NCBI RefSeq assembly: GCF_900108955.1 | Contig: NZ_FNYA01000004.1 | Span: forward strand, 124,001 to 188,000 | Direction of reading: 5' to 3' | Source of the DNA: Flavobacterium terrigena | GTDB taxonomy: Bacteria; Bacteroidota; Bacteroidia; Flavobacteriales; Flavobacteriaceae | Length of the DNA: 64,000 nt | Part shown: piece by piece, positions 25,300-36,264 of the stretch | Numbering within the stretch: position 1 is the stretch's first letter | Layout: each line of letters starts with the position of its first letter | Notes under the pieces: model-generated | What the model saw: only the letters and a program-made list of their open reading frames with translations | Database searches by the model: none | Told to the model about the DNA's origin: nothing | Program-made: the position numbers and the translations under genes

Positions 25300-26829
25300 A
25301 TGAACAACGTATTAATTTTAGATTTCGGTTCGCAATACACACAATTAATTGCCCGTAGAGTAAGAGAATTAAATATTTTCTGCGAAATTTTTCCTTTCGA
25401 TAAAATCCCAACCGATTTATCTTCATACAAAGCTGTAATTTTAGGAGGAAGTCCTGCTTCAGTTCGTTCAGAAGAAGTTTTACATCCAGATTTATCTGAA
25501 ATTAGAGGAAAAAAACCTTTATTGGCTGTTTGTTATGGTGCACAATATTTGGCACATTTTTCTGGTGGAGAAGTTGCGGCTTCAAACACAAGAGAATACG
25601 GAAGAGCGAATCTTGCTTACATAAAAGAAAACGAAACATTTTTAGAAGGTGTTTCTGAAAATAGTCAAGTTTGGATGTCACATTCAGATTCGATAAAAAG
25701 CTTACCAACTAACGGAGTTAAAATCGCTAGTACGAAAGACGTTGAAAACGCCGCTTACAAAATTGAAGGTGAAACAACATATGCTATTCAATTTCATCCA
25801 GAAGTTTATCATTCTACAGATGGAAAACAAATGTTAGAAAACTTTTTGGTTAAAATAGCAAAAGTTGAACAAACGTTTACTCCAAATGCATTCGTAGAAG
25901 AAGTAATTGCGGATATGAAAGCGAAAATCGGAAACGATAAAGTAGTTTTAGGTTTATCTGGTGGTGTAGATTCTACAGTGGCTGCAGTAATTTTAAATAA
26001 AGCTATCGGAGATAATTTATACTGTATTTTCGTAAATAATGGATTATTACGTAAAAACGAATTCCAAAATGTATTAGATCAATACAAAGGAATGGGATTA
26101 AACGTAAAAGGTGTTGATGCCTCACAAAGATTTTATGATGCATTAGCAGGTTTAGATGATCCAGAAGCAAAACGTAAAGCTATAGGAAATGCTTTTATTG
26201 AAGTTTTCGATGCTGAAGCGCATTTGTTAACTGACGTGAAATTCTTAGGTCAAGGAACAATTTACCCAGATGTAATCGAATCAGTTTCTGCAACAGGTGG
26301 TCCTTCTGCGACTATAAAATCACACCACAATGTGGGTGGTTTACCAGATTTCATGAAATTGCAAATTGTAGAACCTTTACGTATGTTGTTTAAAGACGAA
26401 GTACGTAGAGTTGGAGCTACTTTAGGAATCGATTCAGAATTATTAGGTCGTCATCCTTTCCCTGGTCCAGGTTTAGCCATTCGTATTTTAGGAGATATTA
26501 CACCAGAAAAAGTAGCCATTTTACAAGAAGTTGATGCTGTATTTATTAACGGATTAAAAGAACACGGTTTGTACGATAAAGTTTGGCAAGCTGGTGCAAT
26601 TTTATTACCGGTAAACAGTGTTGGAGTAATGGGTGATGAACGTACTTACGAAAAAGTAGTAGCGTTGAGAGCTGTTGAATCTACAGATGGTATGACGGCG
26701 GATTGGGTACATTTACCTTATGAGTTTTTGCAAAAAATTTCAAATGATATTATCAATAATGTTCGTGGTGTAAATCGTGTTGTATACGATATTAGTTCAA
26801 AACCACCAGCAACTATTGAATGGGAATAA
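25300..26829 (+). CDS. guaA: GMP synthase (glutamine-hydrolysing)
   Basis: A 509-residue GMP synthase that aminates XMP to GMP. The N-terminal class I glutamine amidotransferase domain has the nucleophile Cys78 in [10 protein letters not shown] and FHPEV; the ATP pyrophosphatase domain has the P-loop [10 protein letters not shown]; the C-terminal dimerisation domain ends [17 protein letters not shown]. Length and motifs are complete. ATG start; directly downstream of purM. Confidence 0.97.
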   Translation: MNNVLILDFGSQYTQLIARRVRELNIFCEIFPFDKIPTDLSSYKAVILGGSPASVRSEEVLHPDLSEIRGKKPLLAVCYGAQYLAHFSGGEVAASNTREYGRANLAYIKENETFLEGVSENSQVWMSHSDSIKSLPTNGVKIASTKDVENAAYKIEGETTYAIQFHPEVYHSTDGKQMLENFLVKIAKVEQTFTPNAFVEEVIADMKAKIGNDKVVLGLSGGVDSTVAAVILNKAIGDNLYCIFVNNGLLRKNEFQNVLDQYKGMGLNVKGVDASQRFYDALAGLDDPEAKRKAIGNAFIEVFDAEAHLLTDVKFLGQGTIYPDVIESVSATGGPSATIKSHHNVGGLPDFMKLQIVEPLRMLFKDEVRRVGATLGIDSELLGRHPFPGPGLAIRILGDITPEKVAILQEVDAVFINGLKEHGLYDKVWQAGAILLPVNSVGVMGDERTYEKVVALRAVESTDGMTADWVHLPYEFLQKISNDIINNVRGVNRVVYDISSKPPATIEWE

Positions 26830-26835
26830 AATTTT

Positions 26836-26905
26836 AAAAATCAATATCAAATTGCGATGGCAATGTCAATTTTAAGTTTTAATTTTGTCATTGCCATTGA
26901 TTTTT
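26836..26905 (+). terminator. Probable guaA terminator
   Basis: ATGGCAATG (26857-26865) pairs with CATTGCCAT (26889-26897), and outside it AAAATCAA pairs with TTGATTTT, ending in TTTTT. The loop is long and AT-rich, so the structure is less certain than others in the window. Confidence 0.5.
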
Positions 26906-26980
26906 AAAATGAAATTGTATATCTTGGCATTAAAATTGTTTCTTGTAGAGAAATCAATTTAAAATAATAAATATTTTTAT

Positions 26981-28891
26981 ATGAAAAAGGCACATTTATA
27001 TATCATCTTGTTTTTTGTAGGTTTTGTAGGTTATTCGCAAAGCAAACACACTGTTGTTAAAGGTGAAACGTTATATAGTATTTCTAAAAAATACAATATA
27101 AAAACTGATGATATTATAAAATTGAATCCTGATGCTAAAGATGGAGTAAAAGAAAACACAGTTTTAACTTTACCGAATGGTGTTAAAGCGGTTGCGACTA
27201 AAACTACTTTAAATAAGTACGATTACGAAGTACAACAAGGGGAAACTTTATATGCTATATCTAAAAAATTAGGTGTTTCTGTTGATGAAATGATTAAAAA
27301 CAACCCAGCTTCAAAAGAAGGTGTTGTTGCAGGTCAATCGTTAACTTATTTTGCTTCAAAAAAATATTTTTCTACCACGACACAAGTAGTTAAAAATGAT
27401 GTTGTTGTTAAAAAAGAAATCGCCAATCTTCATACGATTCAAGCGGAAGAAACAAAATATAGTGTTTCAAAAAAATACGGCATTTCAATTCCTGAATTAG
27501 AAGAATTGAATCCTCATATTAAAAATGTTTTTGAAATTGGAATGCAAATCCGATTAAACAAAAATACAGCTTTGCCAAAAATTGCTGCTACAGAATTTCA
27601 ACCAGTAGCTACTACAAAAACAATGTTTTATGCTGTTCAACAAGGTGAAACATTATTCTCTATTTCAAGAAAATTTGGTATCTCTGTAGATGAAATTACT
27701 AAAAAGAACCCAGCAGTTTCAACTGGTTTAACAGTTGGTATGGAACTGATACTCCCTGAGAAAAAAGAAATTAATTCTACCATTCAGAGTGAAGACGCTG
27801 ATGGATTAAAAAAAAAATTGAACTTATTAGGGACGGCGAATAAAACCAAACAAAGAAACCTTGTTTTACTGATGCCTTTTAATATTAATAGAATTGAAAA
27901 AGATTCATCAAAAACAAAACTAGAATATTTAAAAACTGATAAATTCCTAAATATTACACTTGATTTTTATGCTGGTGCGTTAAAGGCAATTGATTCGGCT
28001 AAAGTGTTAGGTTTGCCAATTAATGCTAAGGTTTACGACGCTGAAACTTCTAAATATTCTTCAAACGTTGCTACAATTATCAAGAACAATAACTTCTCAA
28101 ATGTAGATGTCGTTATCGGACCATTTACCAATTCATTTGTAGAAACGGCCGGATTATTATTAGATAAAAATACAGCTATAATTTCGCCATTAACCAATGA
28201 TGGTGGGAAAGGTGGAAGTAATGTTTTCTATGCGATGCCAAACGAAACTATTCAGAAAGTAAAGTTGATGTCGTATTTGAAATCGAAATCAGATGCGATT
28301 TTTGCCATACATTCCAGTGCAAAAACAAGTTTAAGTACGTATTTCGCATCCAATTATCCTGAAGTGAAATCATCTAGTTTTAATGATAAAGGACTTTTCG
28401 ATTACACTATTTTCAAAACCAATTTACAAAAAGGGAAAAAGAACTTTGTGATTTTAGATTCCGATAAAATTATGCAAGTAATTTCAGTAGTCAATAATTT
28501 AATAAAGTTGAAAAAAGAATTTGATATTCAATTAGTGGTTGTGGAAAGAAACGATGCGTTGGATTTTGAAGAAATTCCGTCTAAAAACTTAGCGGCTTTA
28601 CAAATGTTGTATCCTTCTGCTATTCGTGAAAACGAGTCGATTGAAGCGATGAATTTTGCAAAATCATTCAAAAAAGACAATAAAATACAACCTAATCAAT
28701 ACGCTACACGTGGTTTTGATGTCACTTTCGATGCGATTTTAAGAATGTGTCAAGAAGATGGTTTTATCAAATCAACAGAAAGCCAAGTTTCAGAGCAAAT
28801 TGAAAGTCAATTTAACTATGCAAATAACAACAATTGGGGAGTTTATATGATGTATTATAATTCCGATTTAACTATAAAACAAGCACAATAA
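26981..28891 (+). CDS. LysM-repeat protein fused to a periplasmic-binding-protein-like domain
   Basis: A 636-residue exported protein (signal peptide ending VGYSQ). Four LysM domains are visible, at about residues 22-67, 79-124, 148-193 and 212-257, each with the pattern V-x-GETLYSISKKY...NP; LysM binds glycan chains of peptidoglycan. Residues from about 290 to the end resemble a type 1 periplasmic-binding fold (VLLMPFN, FYAGALKAIDSA, DVVIGPFTNSFVETA). This fusion is conserved in flavobacteria; its ligand is unknown. The stop overlaps the osmC-like ATG by one base (TAATG), implying co-translation. Confidence 0.85.
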   Translation: MKKAHLYIILFFVGFVGYSQSKHTVVKGETLYSISKKYNIKTDDIIKLNPDAKDGVKENTVLTLPNGVKAVATKTTLNKYDYEVQQGETLYAISKKLGVSVDEMIKNNPASKEGVVAGQSLTYFASKKYFSTTTQVVKNDVVVKKEIANLHTIQAEETKYSVSKKYGISIPELEELNPHIKNVFEIGMQIRLNKNTALPKIAATEFQPVATTKTMFYAVQQGETLFSISRKFGISVDEITKKNPAVSTGLTVGMELILPEKKEINSTIQSEDADGLKKKLNLLGTANKTKQRNLVLLMPFNINRIEKDSSKTKLEYLKTDKFLNITLDFYAGALKAIDSAKVLGLPINAKVYDAETSKYSSNVATIIKNNNFSNVDVVIGPFTNSFVETAGLLLDKNTAIISPLTNDGGKGGSNVFYAMPNETIQKVKLMSYLKSKSDAIFAIHSSAKTSLSTYFASNYPEVKSSSFNDKGLFDYTIFKTNLQKGKKNFVILDSDKIMQVISVVNNLIKLKKEFDIQLVVVERNDALDFEEIPSKNLAALQMLYPSAIRENESIEAMNFAKSFKKDNKIQPNQYATRGFDVTFDAILRMCQEDGFIKSTESQVSEQIESQFNYANNNNWGVYMMYYNSDLTIKQAQ

Positions 28892-29295
28892 TGGCAACAT
28901 CTAAAGTAACTTATTTAGGCGATTTACGCACTTCATCAATACATTTAGCTTCGGGTTCAGAAATTATTTCTGATGCTCCAATTGACAATAATGGAAAAGG
29001 AGAAGCGTTCTCACCAACTGATACTGTTGCCAACGCATTAGCAAGTTGTATGTTTACAGTAATGGGAATTAAAGCCCGCGATTTAGATGTTGATTTTTCA
29101 AATTCAACTGCAGAAGTAACTAAGGTTATGGGAACAGAACCACGAAGAATTACTGAAATCCACGTAACTTTTAATATGAATATTGCTGTTTCTGATAAAG
29201 AAAAAACAATTCTAGAAAAAACTGCCATGACTTGCCCAGTTTTTCATAGTTTACATCCAGATATTAAAAAAGAAGTAGTTTTTAATTGGAAGTAA
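28891..29295 (+). CDS. OsmC family protein
   Basis: A 134-residue OsmC-like protein. The family includes thiol-dependent peroxidases with two conserved Cys; here ALASCMFTVMG supplies the first and KTAMTCPVFHSLHP the second, so the peroxidatic pair is intact. It likely detoxifies organic hydroperoxides in the cytoplasm. The start overlaps the stop of the LysM gene by one base, and a DUF3820 gene follows 7 bases after the stop, so the three form an operon. Confidence 0.9.
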   Translation: MATSKVTYLGDLRTSSIHLASGSEIISDAPIDNNGKGEAFSPTDTVANALASCMFTVMGIKARDLDVDFSNSTAEVTKVMGTEPRRITEIHVTFNMNIAVSDKEKTILEKTAMTCPVFHSLHPDIKKEVVFNWK

Positions 29296-29302
29296 TTTAA
29301 AA

Positions 29303-29530
29303 ATGACCAATCAAGAACAGCTTATAAAATTAGCACATACAAAAATGCCCTTTGGAAAATACCAAGGGCGTTTTCTTATAGATTTACCTGAATATTATGT
29401 CGTTTGGTATAGTAATAAAGGTTTCCCAGCCGGAACTTTAGGCGAACAACTCAAATTAGTTTACGAATTAAAACTAAACGGATTAGAAGAATTAATTCGA
29501 AACATTCAAAGAAAATATCCTAAGCCTTAA
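29303..29530 (+). CDS. DUF3820 family small protein
   Basis: A 75-residue protein. MPFGKYQGRFLIDLPEYYV and WYSNKGFPAGTLGEQLK are the hallmark of DUF3820, a small family found in many Gram-negatives. Some members are annotated as quorum-sensing-regulated virulence factors, but the biochemical role is not known. Normal length, ATG start; third gene of the LysM-osmC operon with a 7-base gap. Confidence 0.85.
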   Translation: MTNQEQLIKLAHTKMPFGKYQGRFLIDLPEYYVVWYSNKGFPAGTLGEQLKLVYELKLNGLEELIRNIQRKYPKP

Positions 29531-29592
29531 ATTTTACAAAAATTTAAGAGTAATTGACACATTTATTAATTGGCACATTGACTAATTAATAT

Positions 29593-29600
29593 TATCTTTG
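29593..29600 (+). promoter_or_regulatory. pyrG promoter -7 box
   Basis: TATCTTTG, a consensus Bacteroidota -7 box, with TTG 20 bases upstream (29570-29572) and 42 bases before the pyrG ATG. Confidence 0.7.
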
Positions 29601-29621
29601 CACGTTTTTTAAACACAATAA

Positions 29622-31250
<1,629 letters not shown>

Positions 31251-31325
31251 ATCGTAACGAATTATAATAAAAGCAGACAAATACAAACAAACTAAATCAA
31301 CTCTTCGGAGTTTCATATCTTAAAA

Positions 31326-33221
31326 ATGGAAGAAAAAAAGTTCGACATTAAGTCGTTAATTGGTTTCACATTAATCTTCGGAATTTTAATGTGGATGATG
31401 TATTCAAATCAACCTACAAAAGAAGAATTAGCCGAAAAAGCAAAAAAAGAACAAGCTGAAAAAGAAGCAAAAACACCTAAAAGTGTTGCTGAATCTGCAA
31501 CTCCAGTTGTTCAAAGTACTGATTCTACTGCAAAAGTTTCACCTGAAGCTTTAGCAAAATTAGGCGCATTTGCTTATGCTGGAACTTTACCTTCTGCTAA
31601 GGATTCAACAACTTTATTGAAAAATAACTTATTAAGTTTAAAAATCGCAAATAAAGGTGGTTACATTTCTGAAGCAACCATTTTAAACGAAGAGCAATTT
31701 AAAAAAGGGTCTGGAAAAGCGGTTCAAATTATTAAAGATAATAATGCGAACTTCAATTTAACTTTAACTACTAAAGAGGGTAAAGTTATCAATACTAAAG
31801 ATTTATACTTCGAACCAAAATTCACTAAAGAAGGAAAAAATCAAGTATTAACGATGCAATTAAAAACAGGTGAAAATCAGTTTTTAGAGTACCGTTATGT
31901 GATGAAAGATAACGACCATATGTTAGAGTTTTCTATCCGTACTCAAGGTTTAGAAAATGTATTAAATACGTCTAAACAACCAAGTTTAGAATGGAATTTA
32001 AAAGCATATCGTAATGAAAAAAGTATATCATATGAAAACAGATATACAGAAATAATTTACGAATTTGAAGGAGGTAAAGATGATTACCTAAGTAATGTTT
32101 CTGATAAAGAAGATACTGCGGATGAAGTTACTTATGTAGCTTTCAAACAACATTTCTTTACTTCAGTATTATTAACGAATACACCATTTAAAACGGCTGA
32201 ATTAAAATCCGATAATTTAGTTGATGATGATAAAATCGATACAGTTTTCACGAAAAACTTTACGGCTAAAATGCCATTAGAGTTTAAAAATGGAGCTTTA
32301 AATTATGATATGAACATGTATTATGGTCCAACGGATTATAAAACATTAAGTCATTACGATAAAAACTTAGATGAATTAGTTTCATTAGGTTGGGGGATTT
32401 TTGGTTGGATAAATATGTTTGTTTTCATTCCATTATTCGGATTGTTATCAGGTTTTATGCCTTACGGAATTGCAATTATTATTTTTACGATAATAATCAA
32501 AGTTGCGATGTCTCCAATTACATACAAATCATTCTTGTCGCAAGCAAAAATGAAAGTGTTGAAACCAGAAATTGCAGAATTGGGTGAGAAATTCAAAGAC
32601 AACCCAATGAAAAAGCAACAAGAAACAATGGCCTTGTATTCTAAAGCTGGCGTAAACCCAATGGCGGGTTGTATTCCAGCATTAATTCAATTACCATTCA
32701 TGTATGCTTCGTTTCAGTTTTTCCCTTCTGCATTCGATTTAAGACAAAAAAGCTTCCTTTGGGCAGACGATTTATCTTCATACGATTCAATTTATAAATT
32801 ACCATTTAATATTCCATTTTATGGTGATCACGTAAGTTTATTCCCGATTTTAGCGGCAATTGCTATTTTCTTCTACATGAAAATGACAACTGGTGATCAA
32901 GCAATGCAAGCGCCACAACAAGAAGGTATGCCAGATATGGGTAAAATCATGAAAATTATGATTTACTTATCTCCAATTATGATGTTAATTTTCTTCAATA
33001 ACTACGGTTCTGGATTGAGTTTATATAACTTTATTTCTAACTTAATTACTATCGGAATCATGTTAGTTATTAAAAACTACGTTGTTGACGAAAAGAAAAT
33101 CCATGCTCAAATTCAAGTGAATAAAACGAAACCCAAAACGGAATCGAAATTTCAAAAGAAAATGCGTGAAATAATGGAACAGCAAGAAGCTCAAAAAGCA
33201 CTGAATCAAAAGAAAAAATAA
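31326..33221 (+). CDS. yidC: Membrane protein insertase YidC
   Basis: A 631-residue YidC that inserts and folds inner-membrane proteins alone or with SecYEG. The first helix (about residues 8-25) is followed by a charged segment, then the large periplasmic beta-sandwich domain (about 80-350), then the conserved five-helix core with GWINMFVFIPLFG, SQAKMKVLKPEIAELGEKF, GVNPMAGCIPALIQLPF and a basic C-terminal tail. Gram-negative layout, complete. ATG start; probably in one transcript with pyrG, ending at the terminator behind it. Confidence 0.96.
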   Translation: MEEKKFDIKSLIGFTLIFGILMWMMYSNQPTKEELAEKAKKEQAEKEAKTPKSVAESATPVVQSTDSTAKVSPEALAKLGAFAYAGTLPSAKDSTTLLKNNLLSLKIANKGGYISEATILNEEQFKKGSGKAVQIIKDNNANFNLTLTTKEGKVINTKDLYFEPKFTKEGKNQVLTMQLKTGENQFLEYRYVMKDNDHMLEFSIRTQGLENVLNTSKQPSLEWNLKAYRNEKSISYENRYTEIIYEFEGGKDDYLSNVSDKEDTADEVTYVAFKQHFFTSVLLTNTPFKTAELKSDNLVDDDKIDTVFTKNFTAKMPLEFKNGALNYDMNMYYGPTDYKTLSHYDKNLDELVSLGWGIFGWINMFVFIPLFGLLSGFMPYGIAIIIFTIIIKVAMSPITYKSFLSQAKMKVLKPEIAELGEKFKDNPMKKQQETMALYSKAGVNPMAGCIPALIQLPFMYASFQFFPSAFDLRQKSFLWADDLSSYDSIYKLPFNIPFYGDHVSLFPILAAIAIFFYMKMTTGDQAMQAPQQEGMPDMGKIMKIMIYLSPIMMLIFFNNYGSGLSLYNFISNLITIGIMLVIKNYVVDEKKIHAQIQVNKTKPKTESKFQKKMREIMEQQEAQKALNQKKK

Positions 33222-33231
33222 ATAATTCTTT

Positions 33232-33264
33232 AAAAACCTGTTCTTATTGAGAACAGGTTTTTTT
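33232..33264 (+). terminator. yidC terminator
   Basis: Stem AAAACCTGTTCT/AGAACAGGTTTT with a 5-nt loop followed by a T run, 10 bases after the yidC stop. Confidence 0.9.
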
Positions 33265-33278
33265 ATTTAAATAATTTT

Positions 33279-34091
33279 ATGAAAATAGCAATAATTGGTT
33301 TTGGAAATATGGGACAAACTTACGCAAGTAGTTTTGTCAGTTCTGGTTTTATTAAATCGGAAGATATTTTTGTATTGACACGAGATTTTTCTAAAATTTC
33401 AAACCAATACAATATTCCCAACGAGAATTTTTTTACAGAAATCAGCGCATCATTTTTGTCAGTTGATATCGTAATTATTGCTGTAAAACCCCAGGATTTC
33501 GAGAATTTATGTTTTCAAATTAAAGATTTCATTACAGAAAATCATTTGATTTTATCCGTAATGGCAGGAATTTCGATTCAAAATATTGCCAATAAATTAC
33601 AAGTCAAAAAAATCATTCGTTCGATGCCAAATATTCCTACGCAAATAGGACAAGGAATGACCGTTTTTACAGCTTCTCAAGAGGTAGATAGAAAAGATTT
33701 ATTTATCATTCAGAATCTAATTAATACAACAGGAAAATCGTTATTTATTGAAAATGAAGAAATGATAAACGCAGCAACTGCTATTTCTGGAAGTGGTCCG
33801 GCTTATGTGTATTATTTCATGAATGCTATGGTTGATTCGGCTATAAATTTAGGTTTCTCAAAATCGGAAGCAGAATTTTTAGTACAACAAACTTTTTTAG
33901 GTTCAACTCAACTTCAAAATAGAAGTAATTTATCAAATTTAGAATGGATTGAAAAAGTAGCTTCGAAAGGTGGAACAACAGAAGCAGCTTTAAAATTATT
34001 TTATTCTCACGATTTAAATACCAAAATTAACGAAGGTATTATGCAGGCGAATGACAGAGCAAAAGAACTTGGCAAAGTAATTGATAAGTAA
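33279..34091 (+). CDS. proC: Pyrroline-5-carboxylate reductase
   Basis: A 270-residue enzyme for the last step of proline synthesis, reducing pyrroline-5-carboxylate with NAD(P)H. It starts MKIAIIGFGNMGQ (Rossmann GxGxxG), with VIIAVKPQDFE, RSMPNIPTQIGQGMT, the ISGSGPAYVYYFM segment and the C-terminal VASKGGTTEAALK that shapes the active site. Complete and of typical length. ATG start, 15 bases after the yidC terminator. No other proline genes are adjacent. Confidence 0.95.
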   Translation: MKIAIIGFGNMGQTYASSFVSSGFIKSEDIFVLTRDFSKISNQYNIPNENFFTEISASFLSVDIVIIAVKPQDFENLCFQIKDFITENHLILSVMAGISIQNIANKLQVKKIIRSMPNIPTQIGQGMTVFTASQEVDRKDLFIIQNLINTTGKSLFIENEEMINAATAISGSGPAYVYYFMNAMVDSAINLGFSKSEAEFLVQQTFLGSTQLQNRSNLSNLEWIEKVASKGGTTEAALKLFYSHDLNTKINEGIMQANDRAKELGKVIDK

Positions 34092-34172
34092 AATTTTATT
34101 ATCTACTTTTACCAAGCAATTTTTTAAGGGTTTTAACGTTAAGGATTTAAGGTAAAAAAACAAACATAACAT

Positions 34173-34949
34173 ATGAAAAATATAGTATTTATTGCGTTTT
34201 TAGCAATTTCAAATTTTATTTCAGCTCAAGATAAATTAAATCAATTTGATGATAAAGGATTGCGTCACGGACTTTGGAAAGGCTATCATGATGAAAGTAA
34301 ACGACCTCGTTATGAGGGAACTTTCGATCATGGAAAAGAAACTGGAACTTTCAAATATTTTGATGATACAAAAGCAGGAACTGTAATTGCAACTCGTGAT
34401 TTTTCTAAAGGTGATGGTTCTTGTTATACAATTTTCTTCGATCAAAAAAATAATAAAGTAAGTGAAGGTTTAGTGAAAAATAAACTTTTTGAAGGACAAT
34501 GGAAATATTATCATAAAGAATCAAAAGATATTATGACCATTGAAAACTACAAAAATGGAAAGTTAAACGGTCCAAGAAAAGTGTTTTACAAAGAAAATGA
34601 ATTAGCGGAAGAGGTTAATTATGTAGATGGAAAGAAAAACGGAGTCGGTAAAACTTTTGGAGAAAACGGAAAACAAATTGATCAACATAACTATGTAAAC
34701 GATGTTTTCGAAGGAAAAGCTACTTATTTTAATGCAAGTGGAAAAAAATTGTACGAAGGAGAATATAAAAATGATTCGAAAATAGGTACATGGAAATTTT
34801 ATGAAAATGACAAAGTTGTAAAACAAGTTAAAGCAGAAAAATTTTCAAAAGAATTAATCAAATTTGAAGAAAAATTAGCTAAAAAAGCTGAAAAAAATAA
34901 ACCAGTTGTTCAAACTGTAGAAGAGAAAAAAGTAGAGGAGAAAAAATAA
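34173..34949 (+). CDS. MORN-variant (YwqK-type) repeat protein, exported
   Basis: A 258-residue protein with a signal peptide ending FISAQ. The body is made of short repeats of the type DKGLRHGLWKGYH, YEGTFDHGKETGTFKYF, YKNGKLNGPRKVFY and YEGEYKNDSKIGTWKFY, typical of MORN-variant/YwqK proteins, which form extended beta sheets. The tail is Lys/Glu-rich. Some YwqK proteins are annotated as antitoxins, but an exported one without a toxin gene beside it is better seen as a surface or periplasmic protein of unknown role. ATG start. Confidence 0.8.
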   Translation: MKNIVFIAFLAISNFISAQDKLNQFDDKGLRHGLWKGYHDESKRPRYEGTFDHGKETGTFKYFDDTKAGTVIATRDFSKGDGSCYTIFFDQKNNKVSEGLVKNKLFEGQWKYYHKESKDIMTIENYKNGKLNGPRKVFYKENELAEEVNYVDGKKNGVGKTFGENGKQIDQHNYVNDVFEGKATYFNASGKKLYEGEYKNDSKIGTWKFYENDKVVKQVKAEKFSKELIKFEEKLAKKAEKNKPVVQTVEEKKVEEKK

Positions 34950-34951
34950 TA

Positions 34952-35035
34952 ATGAACTCGCTTACAATAAAATTTGCGCAAGCAAAACCAATAAATAGAG
35001 CGATACCATTTATGACCTCTAATAAATATAATTAA
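34952..35035 (+). CDS. Possible 27-residue peptide
   Basis: ATG at 34952, two bases after the stop of the MORN-variant gene, to TAA at 35035, encoding MNSLTIKFAQAKPINRAIPF plus seven residues. AGGAG lies 13 bases upstream. It fills most of the gap before mnmA. No family recognised; it may be chance. Confidence 0.25.
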   Translation: MNSLTIKFAQAKPINRAIPFMTSNKYN

Positions 35036-35040
35036 CATAA

Positions 35041-36228
35041 ATGAAACGAGTAGTAGTAGGACTTTCTGGTGGTGTAGATTCGAGTGTTGCAGCCTATCTT
35101 TTAAAAGAACAAGGTTACGAAGTAATTGGGCTTTTTATGAAAAATTGGCACGATGATTCGGTTACCATTTCAAACGAATGTCCGTGGTTAGAAGACAGTA
35201 ACGATGCTTTATTGGTTGCAGAAAAGTTAGGAATTCCTTTTCAAACTGTAGATTTATCTGAGCAATACCAAGAAAGAATCGTCGATTATATGTTTAAAGA
35301 ATATGAAAACGGTAGAACACCAAATCCTGATGTATTATGCAACAGAGAAATTAAGTTCGATGTTTTCATGAAAATTGCCATTTCTTTAGGTGCGGATTAT
35401 GTAGCAACCGGACATTATTGTCGTAAAAACACCATTGAAGTTGATGGAAAAGAAGTACATCAATTATTAGCTGGAAAAGACGATAACAAAGATCAATCGT
35501 ATTTTTTATGCCAATTATCGCAAGATCAATTAGCAAAATCCTTATTTCCAATTGGTGAATTAACCAAACCAGAAGTAAGAGAAATTGCTACTAAAATGGA
35601 ATTGGTTACCGCAGAGAAAAAAGATTCTCAAGGTTTATGTTTCATCGGAAAAGTGCGTTTACCTGAGTTTTTACAACAAAAATTACAACCAAAAGAAGGT
35701 TTGATAGTTGAAATTCCTTCAACAAACGCAATATATCATAACCCAAAACCGCGTTTTGAAAATTTAGAAGCAGAATTGGCTTTCGAATCTCAAAATAAAG
35801 AGTATTCAGATGCAAACGGAATTGTGAAAGGAAAGCATCAAGGTGCGCATTATTTCACAAACGGACAACGTCGTGGACTTAATGTTGGTGGTACAAAAGA
35901 AGGATTATTCGTCATTCAAACCGATGTGGTAAACAATATCATTTATGTTGGAGAAGGAGCAAACCATCCGGGATTATTCAAAAATACGTTATTCGTAAAA
36001 TCAGAAGAAGTACATTGGATTCGTCAAGATTTAAAATTAGCAGTTGGTGAAACAACTGAAGTTATGGCACGAATTAGATACCGTCAGCCATTACAAAAAG
36101 CGATTTTACATCAATTTGAAAGTGGTATGTATGTCCAATTTGAAAATCCGCAATCTGCTATAACTGAAGGACAATTTGTAGCTTGGTATATCGATGAGGA
36201 ATTGCAAGGAAGTGGCGTAATTTCTTAA
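35041..36228 (+). CDS. mnmA: tRNA-specific 2-thiouridylase MnmA
   Basis: A 395-residue enzyme that thiolates U34 of tRNA-Glu, -Gln and -Lys using sulfur relayed from a cysteine desulfurase. It starts with the PP-loop [18 protein letters not shown]; the catalytic Cys pair is in [10 protein letters not shown] and SQGLCFIGK; the C-terminal barrel has [15 protein letters not shown]. Complete. ATG start. The preceding gap is short and no terminator is seen, so it may share a transcript with the MORN-variant gene. Confidence 0.95.
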   Translation: MKRVVVGLSGGVDSSVAAYLLKEQGYEVIGLFMKNWHDDSVTISNECPWLEDSNDALLVAEKLGIPFQTVDLSEQYQERIVDYMFKEYENGRTPNPDVLCNREIKFDVFMKIAISLGADYVATGHYCRKNTIEVDGKEVHQLLAGKDDNKDQSYFLCQLSQDQLAKSLFPIGELTKPEVREIATKMELVTAEKKDSQGLCFIGKVRLPEFLQQKLQPKEGLIVEIPSTNAIYHNPKPRFENLEAELAFESQNKEYSDANGIVKGKHQGAHYFTNGQRRGLNVGGTKEGLFVIQTDVVNNIIYVGEGANHPGLFKNTLFVKSEEVHWIRQDLKLAVGETTEVMARIRYRQPLQKAILHQFESGMYVQFENPQSAITEGQFVAWYIDEELQGSGVIS

Positions 36229-36240
36229 TTAGAAATTTAT

Positions 36241-36248
36241 TATATTTG
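36241..36248 (+). promoter_or_regulatory. Subtilase gene promoter -7 box
   Basis: TATATTTG matches TAnnTTTG, 13 bases after the mnmA stop and 16 before the next ATG. Confidence 0.5.
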
Positions 36249-36264
36249 GTAAAACTTTGTTGAT